From assembly GCA_026785865.1 (NCBI GenBank), contig JAJAZG010000563.1, positions 1-7,676 of the forward strand: a stretch of 7,676 bases of DNA, given 5' to 3'. The notes under the pieces were generated by a model that did no database searches, was not told where the DNA came from, and saw only the letters and a list, made by a program, of their open reading frames with translations. Position numbers and translations under genes: made by a program. Position 1 is the first letter of the stretch; every line of letters starts with the position of its first letter. Source of the DNA: Pseudanabaena sp. CAN_BIN31. GTDB lineage: Bacteria > Cyanobacteriota > Cyanobacteriia > Pseudanabaenales > Pseudanabaenaceae. Shown here one piece after another: positions 1 through 5,931 of this stretch.

Positions 1-2
1 GC

Positions 3-35
3 TTAGAGGTGCTTGGCGAGTTATCGTTGGCATGA
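3..35 (+). CDS. Possible C-terminal end of an upstream gene (partial)
   Basis: One plus-strand frame reads LEVLGELSLA and then TGA at 33-35, two bases before hairpin repeat A. The short tail looks protein-like, and a gene ending here would converge on the ferritin-like gene with the hairpin between them. Ten codons cannot identify a family. A second plus frame is also open from the window edge but runs through the hairpin to a stop near 92, which is less plausible. This is a guess from position and composition only. Confidence 0.2.
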   Translation, partial: LEVLGELSLA

Positions 36-37
36 TA

Positions 38-90
38 AAACCCAGAAAGCAATGGCGCACGCGCAGCGTACGCCATTGCTTTCTGGGTTT
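38..90 (-). repeat. Hairpin repeat A, downstream of the ferritin-like gene
   Basis: A 53-bp palindrome with perfect 18-bp outer arms (38-55 and 73-90, starting AAACCCAGAAAG) around a 17-nt core at 56-72. Read on the minus strand, the core is a 7-bp stem (CGTACGC with GCGTGCG, one T-G wobble) closed by a TGC loop. It starts 8 nt after the TAA of the ferritin-like gene and is followed on that strand by a short T run, so it probably also works as a terminator. The core matches repeats B and C, with 16 of 17 positions identical to B. Orientation is given by the TGC loop. Confidence 0.9.
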
Positions 91-98
91 CTAGCTAC

Positions 99-986
99 TT
101 AATAGGTTCCTGCTTTATTAGCAGTATCTTTGAGATTGCCAGCAAAAAACATGGGGATAAATTTCTCTACGAAAGAAGCAGGATCTTTGTCCCATGCTTT
201 TTTGACTAGATCGATTCTAGTCTTCTGTAACTCAGTCGAGAATAAAGTTTGAGGAAGTTGATCGATCAAATACTGAGGACGTTGCCAGAGTGGAAGTGTA
301 TCGGCAATCTTCATCAAGTTCTCCACGCGGCGCACTTCTGCACCAGCGAGAACATCCATTCCTGACTCAAAGGCAGCTTGCTCGATCGCCGCATATTTGC
401 GCTTAGCCGTATCAACTTTGGCATGGAGAGCTTCACTCTTTTTGCCAATCTCCGCAAGCTTACGATTGCCCCAACGCACATGCTCAATTTCTTCGGGCAT
501 GATCTTTTCGATGGTTTCGCGAATCTTGATGTTTTCGGAGGTTTGTTCCGACTTTTGCAAGGTACGAATGTGGGCGGCGAAGTATTCACAGCCACGCTTT
601 TCGGTGACATTGATGGCAGCGAGAGACTCGATGATGCCATCTTCAGCCGTCGTAATTGTGGCATCGCTGATGAGGCGATCGAACTCATCGATATAGGAAG
701 TTCCAGGAGGAGTGCCGATATCTTCGCCAAGTTCATAGAGCAAATCAGTCAACCAAACCGCATGACGAGCTTCGTCCGCAACGTGATGGGATAAATCTTT
801 GATCAAGTCGCGGGGCGTGCCATCAAGTTTTTCGATGAGGGTGGTCAACTCTTTACAACTACGCTGTTCATTAAAGCGGTAGCGATTAATCGTGACCATG
901 TGGACTTCGCGCTGACGCACAACTTGATCGAGAATGTCTTGGGCGCTCAGTTGATTGCGAAATTTGCGAGGATAGGCAACAGTCAT
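99..986 (-). CDS. Ferritin-like di-iron domain protein, substrate unknown
   Basis: A helical protein of 295 aa from the start chosen here. Numbered from that start, it has the ligand pattern of a four-helix di-iron carboxylate fold: Glu40 (FNEQR) in helix 1, E72-x-x-H75 (DEARH) in helix 2, Glu129 (VTEKRG) in helix 3 and E166-x-x-H169 (EEIEH) in helix 4. The spacing fits ferritin-like oxygenases, hydroxylases and rubrerythrin-type proteins, which bind two irons and usually react with O2 or peroxide. No signal peptide or membrane segment is seen, so it is probably cytoplasmic. I cannot assign a substrate; a MiaE-like hydroxylase is only one possibility. The frame extends to an ATG at 1040 (313 aa), but that leaves 34 bp to divergent bioF and adds an unconserved-looking leader, so I prefer the ATG at 986-984. 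Neither start has a clear Shine-Dalgarno. It contains no HIP1 octamer, unlike its neighbour bioF. Repeat A follows its stop. Confidence 0.8.
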   Translation of the reverse strand: MTVAYPRKFRNQLSAQDILDQVVRQREVHMVTINRYRFNEQRSCKELTTLIEKLDGTPRDLIKDLSHHVADEARHAVWLTDLLYELGEDIGTPPGTSYIDEFDRLISDATITTAEDGIIESLAAINVTEKRGCEYFAAHIRTLQKSEQTSENIKIRETIEKIMPEEIEHVRWGNRKLAEIGKKSEALHAKVDTAKRKYAAIEQAAFESGMDVLAGAEVRRVENLMKIADTLPLWQRPQYLIDQLPQTLFSTELQKTRIDLVKKAWDKDPASFVEKFIPMFFAGNLKDTANKAGTY

Positions 987-1043
987 GTTTTTAAAACCTA
1001 GATAATAACGTTGGGATAAACAGCGCAAACTGTTATTCATGCT

Positions 1044-1057
1044 ATTAAAATTTTAAT
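1044..1057. promoter_or_regulatory. 14-bp AT palindrome between divergent genes
   Basis: ATTAAAATTTTAAT is a perfect palindrome in the 88-bp spacer between the ferritin-like gene (start at 986) and bioF (start at 1075). It offers a TAAAAT -10-like hexamer on each strand (1046-1051 and its mirror). I found no good -35 box at 16-18 bp on either side, so it could be a shared promoter core, an operator, or simply AT-rich DNA. Confidence 0.3.
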
Positions 1058-1074
1058 CCGACTTGTAAAGAAGT

Positions 1075-2235
1075 GTGAAGACTAAACCTATATCTACTCC
1101 TTATGATTGGCTCGATCGCGGATTAGCATCCATCCACAAAGCTAATTGGTATCGCTCCACGCAAACGATCGCCAGCAAAGCAGGAACGATCGCCAATGTC
1201 GATGGGCGCGAGATGTTGATGTTTGCCAGTAATAATTATTTAGGACTGGCAGGCGATCGCCGCTTGATTGATGCTGCCATTAACGCCACTGAAAAATATG
1301 GCACTGGCTCAACGGGATCGCGTCTTGTGACTGGGCATTTGGCGCTGCATGAAGAATTAGAAACAGCGATCGCCGATCTTAAAAATACAGAATCAGCATT
1401 AGTTTTTAGTTCTGGTTACTTAGCAAATTTGGGTGCTATATCCGCAATTGTGGGACAGCGAGATTTGGTTTTAGGCGATGAATATAATCACTCTTGTTTG
1501 AAAAAAGGAGCGGTGATGAGTGGCACAACGGCGCTCAATTATCTGCATCTAAATTTGGCAGATCTCACCGCAAAATTACAGCAACATCGCGCTAATTATC
1601 GCCGTTGTTTAATCACGACTGACAGCGTGTTTAGCATGGATGGCGACCTGACTCCGTTACGCGAAATTATGGATTTGGCAACAGAATATGACTGCATGGT
1701 ATTAGTCGATGAAGCTCATGGCACAGGAGTATTTGGCGATCGCGGTGGTGGTTTGACTAATGCATTAGGGATTCAACAGGATTTAATCCAAGTGGGAACC
1801 TTGAGCAAAGCTTTGGGAAGTTTGGGCGGTTATGTAGCAGGTTCTGCAAAACTAATTGATTATTTACGCAATCGCGCCGCGACTTGGATCTATACAACGG
1901 GGCTATCGCCTGCGGACACGGGCGCGGCGATCGCTGCCATCAAAATTGTAAAAACAGAAGGCGATCGCCGTCAGCAGCTTTGGCAAAATCTGGAACTTGT
2001 TAAACAGGGTTTGCAAGATTTGGGAATTGAGGCGATCGCCTACGATTCACCAATTATTGCGATCAATGTTGGGGATATCGCTGAGACAATACAAATGGCA
2101 AATCACTTACGCGATCGCGGCATCTTTGCCCCTGCGATTCGTCCGCCCACTGTCCCGACCGCACGAATCAGGATCACGCTCATGGCAACGCATACGGCTG
2201 AACAAATTCAAAAATTATTGCAATGTTTTTCATAA
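1075..2235 (+). CDS. bioF: 8-amino-7-oxononanoate synthase (BioF)
   Basis: A PLP enzyme of the alpha-oxoamine synthase family. It condenses a pimeloyl thioester with L-alanine, releasing CO2, to give 8-amino-7-oxononanoate (KAPA), the first step of biotin ring assembly, in the cytoplasm. The 386-aa length is normal for BioF. Visible landmarks are the N-terminal FASNNYLGLAG (50-60), GTGSTGSRL (76-84), SSGYLAN (112-118), DSVFSMDGD (183-191), DEAHGTG (212-218, with Asp212 and His215 contacting PLP), the Schiff-base lysine Lys245 in GTLSKALGS, and the C-terminal IRPPTVP...RIRIT (355-367) that binds substrate carboxylate. Homologous glycine C-acetyltransferases share the fold, but IRPPTVP favours BioF. 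The start is GTG at 1075: an in-frame TAA lies at 1066-1068, no ATG occurs before residue 47, and family similarity begins by residue 10. Only a weak, very close AAGAAG precedes it. Seven HIP1 octamers in 1.16 kb is unusually dense. It ends inside a hairpin shared with the convergent gene. Confidence 0.95.
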   Translation: MKTKPISTPYDWLDRGLASIHKANWYRSTQTIASKAGTIANVDGREMLMFASNNYLGLAGDRRLIDAAINATEKYGTGSTGSRLVTGHLALHEELETAIADLKNTESALVFSSGYLANLGAISAIVGQRDLVLGDEYNHSCLKKGAVMSGTTALNYLHLNLADLTAKLQQHRANYRRCLITTDSVFSMDGDLTPLREIMDLATEYDCMVLVDEAHGTGVFGDRGGGLTNALGIQQDLIQVGTLSKALGSLGGYVAGSAKLIDYLRNRAATWIYTTGLSPADTGAAIAAIKIVKTEGDRRQQLWQNLELVKQGLQDLGIEAIAYDSPIIAINVGDIAETIQMANHLRDRGIFAPAIRPPTVPTARIRITLMATHTAEQIQKLLQCFS

Positions 2236-2264
2236 AAGAAAGTCGCGGTGCGACTTTCTTTTAT
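2232..2264. terminator. Bidirectional terminator shared by bioF and the Uma2 gene
   Basis: A perfect 15-bp inverted repeat (2232-2246 and 2250-2264) with a 3-nt GGT loop. The GTCGC/GCGAC centre is flanked by AAAAGAAA and TTTCTTTT, so each strand gives a GC-closed stem ending in a U-rich arm, which is a classic two-way intrinsic terminator. The bioF TAA (2233-2235) and the TAA of the convergent Uma2 gene (2261-2263) both lie within the stem. It does not share the core of repeats A, B and C. Confidence 0.85.
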
Positions 2265-2941
2265 GACTGAAGGGATTCTTTAATAAATGCGCGAAACTTA
2301 ATTTCGGCAGCAATCTCGTCTTGTTGCGCCTCTTCTAGAAAGCTATATAAATATTCTTTTTGCATCCAAGGAAACGTAGGACTGCGATCGCATTCAACAT
2401 AACTTGCTTGCTGTAATACATAAATCTTTAATTCTTGTCCATTAAATCGCCAAAATTCAGGAATACCCATACTCGCGTAAAAAGTATTTTTATCGATATC
2501 GGTGTGGGTAATATCTACTTCAACAACTAAGTCAGGAGGTGGATCTTGCATAAAATCAACAGTTTTCCCCGCCACTTTTGGCTGGTTTTGAATGTAGTAT
2601 GCACAGTCTGGCTCAGCCCCGCGCTGTAAATCTTCACGATTCATCGTGGTCGAACCCATTGTTTTAAGTTTCATGCCCCCCAGTTCCAGCACTAAAATTC
2701 TGATAAAAAGTTCAATTAAACGTGATGAAGATTCATGTTTTTCGAGGGGCATAGTAATTTCTAGAGTTACGCGATCGTATGTGAGTCTAGCGGCGCGACT
2801 TTGAGGAAGAGCATTTAAAATTTGTTGATATGCTAACCAGCTAAGTCCTTTTAGGGCAACTCGATTTTCGCCTTGTCGTGCAGGAGGCGTAACTTGTGAG
2901 GTGGAAGTTTGTGCTTGTTGCGGTGCAGCAGTGAGAACCAT
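2261..2941 (-). CDS. Uma2 (DUF820) family PD-(D/E)XK nuclease-like protein
   Basis: A 226-aa protein of the Uma2 family, which is greatly expanded in cyanobacteria; its fold is that of restriction-type PD-(D/E)XK nucleases, but no biological role is established. Numbered from the ATG, it has a low-complexity Gln/Thr/Pro-rich N-terminus (about 5-25), the core helix-strand region with MPLEKHE (64-70), then E110-P-D112, the hallmark PPPDLVVEVD (134-143, with acidic Asp137, Glu141 and Asp143), Lys151, and GIPEFWRF (159-166). The predicted active-site residues are present, so it is not obviously dead. The frame extends four codons upstream to a GTG at 2953-2951. I prefer the ATG at 2941-2939 but cannot exclude the GTG. 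It converges with bioF and lies downstream of clpB on the same strand, separated from it by hairpin repeat B and its own candidate -10 box, so it is probably a single-gene unit. Confidence 0.85.
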   Translation of the reverse strand: MVLTAAPQQAQTSTSQVTPPARQGENRVALKGLSWLAYQQILNALPQSRAARLTYDRVTLEITMPLEKHESSSRLIELFIRILVLELGGMKLKTMGSTTMNREDLQRGAEPDCAYYIQNQPKVAGKTVDFMQDPPPDLVVEVDITHTDIDKNTFYASMGIPEFWRFNGQELKIYVLQQASYVECDRSPTFPWMQKEYLYSFLEEAQQDEIAAEIKFRAFIKESLQS

Positions 2942-2969
2942 ACGTTTTACCACAAACTTTGTTTGAGCT

Positions 2970-2975
2970 ATTCTA
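2970..2975 (-). promoter_or_regulatory. Candidate -10 box for the Uma2 gene
   Basis: On the minus strand this reads TAGAAT, 5 of 6 matches to TATAAT, about 16 nt before the GTG and 28 nt before the ATG. No convincing -35 hexamer sits 16-18 bp upstream; that region is a purine run (AAGGAGAGGAGAATAG). The box gives the gene a possible promoter downstream of repeat B. Confidence 0.35.
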
Positions 2976-3004
2976 ACGGATTTTTCTATTCTCCTCTCCT
3001 TTAC

Positions 3005-3017
3005 AGCGCTTTGCGCT
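3005..3017. repeat. Small AGCGC-TTT-GCGCT hairpin
   Basis: A perfect 5-bp stem with a 3-nt loop, nine bases from the outer arm of repeat B, in the spacer between clpB and the Uma2 gene. It is too short and lacks a U tract, so it is unlikely to be a terminator by itself. It may be another small dispersed palindrome or a coincidence. Confidence 0.35.
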
Positions 3018-3025
3018 CAAACCAG

Positions 3026-3076
3026 AACCCAAAAAGATGTGACGCACGCGCAGCGTGCGCCACATCTTTTTGGGTT
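3026..3076 (-). repeat. Hairpin repeat B, downstream of clpB
   Basis: A 51-bp palindrome. Perfect 16-bp arms (3026-3041 and 3061-3076, AACCCAAAAAGATGTG) enclose one A/C mismatch (3042/3060, a G-U wobble in the minus-strand RNA) and the 17-nt core at 3043-3059. On the minus strand the core is CGCACGC, TGC loop, GCGTGCG. It starts 8 nt after the clpB TAG, the same distance as repeat A from its gene, and separates clpB from the co-directional Uma2 gene. A terminator or 3'-end-protecting role is likely but inferred; no long U tract follows. Confidence 0.9.
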
Positions 3077-3084
3077 TTAAGTTC

Positions 3085-5703
3085 CTAAATTGGCACTAAA
3101 TTAGCAGATAGACGCTTAAAGGCAAGACGCTCATTTTCGATATCGACAAAAATTGTGTCGCCATCGATATAGTCACCGCGCAGGATACCCTTTGCAATTT
3201 GAGTTTCCAGTTGGCGCTGAATGATTCGCTTGAGTGGACGCGCTCCATAGACAGGATCGTAGCCAACTTCGGCAATGAAATCTAGGGCAGCATCAGCGAT
3301 TTTGAGATTTATGCGGCGATCGCTTAAACGTAGTTCTAAGCGCTTGACTTGCAGCTTGACAATACGGCGCAATTCATCACGGCGTAAGGCATGGAAGATC
3401 ACAATTTCATCAATACGGTTGAGGAACTCTGGACGGAAACTCGATCGCATTGATTCCATCACCCGATCGCGCATTTCTTCATATTTAGAATCATCACCTA
3501 CAATATCGAGAATATATTGCGAACCGACGTTACTGGTCATAATGATGATTGAATTTTTGAAATCAACGGTGCGACCTTGAGAGTCAGTCACGCGCCCATC
3601 ATCAAGGATTTGCAACATGATATTAAATACATCAGGATGTGCTTTCTCAATTTCATCAAAGAGAATCACGGCATAGGGACGACGACGCACAGCTTCGGTA
3701 AGTTGACCGCCTTCTTCATAGCCGACATAACCGGGAGGTGCGCCCACTAAGCGCGAAACGCTGTGTTTCTCCATATATTCCGACATATCGATTCGCACCA
3801 TTGAGTCTTCGGTATCGAAAAGATAGGCGGCGAGAGCTTTGGCTAGTTCAGTTTTACCAACGCCCGTTGGCCCCAAAAAGATAAAGCTAGCGATCGGGCG
3901 ATTGGGATCGGCGAGTCCTGCTCTTGAGCGTTGGATGGCATCCGCGATCGCCGTAACTGCTTCTTCTTGACCAACTACGCGATCGTGCAGCACATCTTCG
4001 AGTTGCAAGAGCTTTTCTTTTTCCGATTCCACTAGCTTGCTGATCGGAATACCTGACCACTTAGAGATAATTTCGGCGATGTCTTCTTCGGTGACTTCTT
4101 GACGTAATAGCGATCGCCCTGAAGTTTGCGCTTCTTTGAGATTGACCTCGGCGATTTCTAGTTGACGTTGCAAATCGGCAAGCTTGCCATACTTGAGTTC
4201 AGCCATCTTGGTTAGATCGTATTCACGCTCAGCCTGTTGAATTTCCACATTCACCTGATCGATATCTTTTTTGATTTTCCCAATATTATCGATCACTTGC
4301 TTCTCAGCTTCCCATCGAGCTTTAAGTGTAGTTTGCTCTTCCTTCAAATCACCCAATTCTTTATTCAGCTTTTCCAGACGATCAAAGGATTCGCGATCAT
4401 TTTCCTTTTTCAGAGAGAGACATTCCATTTCTAGCTGAATCACCTTGCGATTGATTTCATCAAGGGCTTCAGGTTGAGAGGTGTTTTCTACTTTTAGCTT
4501 AGCGGCGGCTTCGTCAATCAAATCGATTGCCTTATCGGGTAAAAAGCGATCGCTAATGTATCGATTGGAAAGGGTGGCAGCAGCTACTAGCGCCGTATCG
4601 GAGATAGTTACTTCGTGATGAGTTTCATATCGAGTCCGTAAACCACGCAAAATCGAAATTGTATCTTCGACATTCGGCTGATCGACATATACCTGTTGAA
4701 AACGACGCTCAAGGGCGGCATCTTTCTCAATATATTTACGATATTCATCCAGCGTCGTTGCACCGATGCAACGCAATTCACCCCGCGCTAACATTGGCTT
4801 CAGCAAGTTACTCGCATCCATCGAACCCTGTGTTGCACCTGCCCCAACGACGGTATGAATTTCATCAATGAAGAGAATGAATTGACCATTAGATTCCGTG
4901 ACTTCCTTCAGAACTGCTTTCAATCTTTCTTCAAATTCACCACGATATTTTGCACCCGCAATCAATGCGCCCATATCGATCGCAATTAGCTTACGACCTT
5001 GCAAAGACTCAGGTACATCACCACTAAGAATCCGTTGCGCCAAACCTTCCGCGATCGCGGTTTTACCCACCCCCGGTTCACCAATGAGTACAGGATTGTT
5101 TTTGGTGCGGCGCGACAAAATCTGAATTGTGCGGCGAATTTCGTCATCACGTCCGATCACGGGATCAAGTTTGCCCTCACGCGCCAATTCTGTAAGATCG
5201 CGCCCATATTTTGTCAGCGCTTCATATTTGTTCTCAGGATTTTGATCGCTCACTTTTTGATTGCCTCGAACTTGCTGAATAATATTACGGAGCTTTGCTT
5301 CATCGAGTCCCATTTCCTGATAAAGAGTTTTTCCGAAGCGATCGTCTTTGCAGTAGGGCAAGAGAATATGCTCAATCGAAATAAAATCATCGCCAAAAGT
5401 TTTACGTTCTTTTTCGGCTCGATCTAATAACGTATCGAGATTTTTGCCTAAATAAACAGAACTATTAGAACTAGAAACTTTGGGCTGACGGTTGATAAAC
5501 TCATCAGTGCGATCGCGTAATTTCTGGATATTAATCCCCGCCTTGCTAAAAATGCTACTAGCAAGTCCTTCTTCTTCTAGCAGTGCCTTGAGTAAATGCT
5601 CAGGTTCGATCTGTTGTTGTTGAGCCGCCTTCACCACATCAGGGGTTCTGGCGATCGCTGCGAATGCTTTTTCGGTAAATTGATTTGGATTAGTTGGTTG
5701 CAT
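3085..5703 (-). CDS. clpB: ATP-dependent disaggregase chaperone ClpB (ClpB1 type)
   Basis: Hsp100 AAA+ hexamer that pulls polypeptides out of aggregates with DnaK/DnaJ/GrpE, in the cytoplasm. It has 872 aa and all family parts are intact. The N-domain has two Clp_N repeats (about 1-145). NBD1 has Walker A GEPGVGKT (208-215), pore tyrosine Tyr253 in KYRGEF, Walker B ILFIDE (276-281) and arginine fingers Arg333/Arg334. The coiled-coil M-domain spans about 411-530 and is rich in Glu and Lys; its presence separates ClpB from ClpA and makes ClpC unlikely. NBD2 has Walker A GPTGVGKT (611-618), pore loop GYVG (658-661), Walker B VILFDE (679-684), sensor-1 TSN (723-725), Arg763 in FLNRID and sensor-2 GARPLKR (820-826). 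No ClpP-docking loop is seen. The opening MQPTNPNQFTEKA matches my recollection of cyanobacterial ClpB1, the heat-inducible paralogue, rather than ClpB2. AGGAG lies 10 nt before the ATG. No CIRCE element was found upstream. Repeat B follows the stop. Confidence 0.97.
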   Translation of the reverse strand: MQPTNPNQFTEKAFAAIARTPDVVKAAQQQQIEPEHLLKALLEEEGLASSIFSKAGINIQKLRDRTDEFINRQPKVSSSNSSVYLGKNLDTLLDRAEKERKTFGDDFISIEHILLPYCKDDRFGKTLYQEMGLDEAKLRNIIQQVRGNQKVSDQNPENKYEALTKYGRDLTELAREGKLDPVIGRDDEIRRTIQILSRRTKNNPVLIGEPGVGKTAIAEGLAQRILSGDVPESLQGRKLIAIDMGALIAGAKYRGEFEERLKAVLKEVTESNGQFILFIDEIHTVVGAGATQGSMDASNLLKPMLARGELRCIGATTLDEYRKYIEKDAALERRFQQVYVDQPNVEDTISILRGLRTRYETHHEVTISDTALVAAATLSNRYISDRFLPDKAIDLIDEAAAKLKVENTSQPEALDEINRKVIQLEMECLSLKKENDRESFDRLEKLNKELGDLKEEQTTLKARWEAEKQVIDNIGKIKKDIDQVNVEIQQAEREYDLTKMAELKYGKLADLQRQLEIAEVNLKEAQTSGRSLLRQEVTEEDIAEIISKWSGIPISKLVESEKEKLLQLEDVLHDRVVGQEEAVTAIADAIQRSRAGLADPNRPIASFIFLGPTGVGKTELAKALAAYLFDTEDSMVRIDMSEYMEKHSVSRLVGAPPGYVGYEEGGQLTEAVRRRPYAVILFDEIEKAHPDVFNIMLQILDDGRVTDSQGRTVDFKNSIIIMTSNVGSQYILDIVGDDSKYEEMRDRVMESMRSSFRPEFLNRIDEIVIFHALRRDELRRIVKLQVKRLELRLSDRRINLKIADAALDFIAEVGYDPVYGARPLKRIIQRQLETQIAKGILRGDYIDGDTIFVDIENERLAFKRLSANLVPI
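5251..5267 (-). promoter_or_regulatory. Possible internal translation start of clpB (short form)
   Basis: Codon 151 of clpB is GTG (5253-5251, minus strand), preceded by GAGG (5267-5264) at 10 nt spacing. It falls at the junction between the N-domain and NBD1. E. coli ClpB is known to make a short form from an internal GUG at codon 149, and Synechococcus ClpB1 is also known to yield two sizes. Starting here would give a 722-aa protein lacking the N-domain. The site itself is seen; its use is inferred. Confidence 0.5.
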
Positions 5704-5713
5704 CGCCAGTTAA

Positions 5714-5718
5714 CTCCT
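5714..5718 (-). promoter_or_regulatory. Shine-Dalgarno of clpB
   Basis: AGGAG on the minus strand, 10 nt upstream of the clpB ATG (5703-5701). It is the clearest ribosome binding site in the window and fixes the clpB start. Confidence 0.75.
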
Positions 5719-5812
5719 GTACTTGAAACGTCTGTGAATATCTTAGAGTGTCTAGCTTTTAAACAGGATCGGTTCTACATCGTTAAGGAGTGTGTGTTTC
5801 CGTACAAGTTGA

Positions 5813-5843
5813 CTAGGCGATCGGCTAGTCTGCGATCGCCTAG
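5813..5843. promoter_or_regulatory. Nested inverted repeat between clpB and trpB
   Basis: Perfect 11-bp arms CTAGGCGATCG (5813-5823) and CGATCGCCTAG (5833-5843) with a 9-nt spacer. The spacer contains another CTAG, so alternative hairpins are possible: GACTAG (5811-5816) with CTAGTC (5825-5830), or GGCTAG (5823-5828) with CTAGCC (5840-5845). It lies about 110 nt before the clpB start and 88 nt before trpB. The 9-nt spacing recalls CIRCE operators but the sequence does not match CIRCE. It could be a shared operator, an RNA switch in a leader, or a by-product of two HIP1-like sites. Confidence 0.5.
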
Positions 5844-5931
5844 CCAATGATTTTGTTATCTTAAATACAGTGCCACAAGCGCACCAGCCAAGTTTTAATA
5901 ATCGCTAACTCATCAGCCAAGACCCACCGCA

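Noticed and set aside
378..794. 138-aa plus-strand frame antisense to the ferritin-like gene
   Set aside because: It matches the complement of a well-supported gene and shows no family features. The same applies to the other overlapping frames in clpB, trpB and remA.
1061..1110. BirA operator at bioF
   Set aside because: TTGTAAA at 1063-1069 resembles half a BirA site, but no inverted partner is found at the usual spacing.
3026..3076. CRISPR repeat or tRNA/rRNA remnant in the hairpin repeats
   Set aside because: The copies are single and kilobases apart with no spacer array, and they have no cloverleaf or rRNA-like sequence.
5596..5850. 84-aa plus-strand frame overlapping the clpB start
   Set aside because: It is mostly antisense to clpB, has no recognisable domain, and ends in the spacer. 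It is a shadow frame.
5704..5931. CIRCE/HrcA heat-shock operator upstream of clpB
   Set aside because: A GAGTG occurs near 5746, but there is no TTAGCACTC/GAGTGCTAA pair. The only 9-nt-spaced inverted repeat has an unrelated, HIP1-like sequence.
5850..5931. Trp-codon leader peptide attenuator before trpB
   Set aside because: No TGG codons and no leader frame with Trp codons are seen in the trpB upstream spacer.
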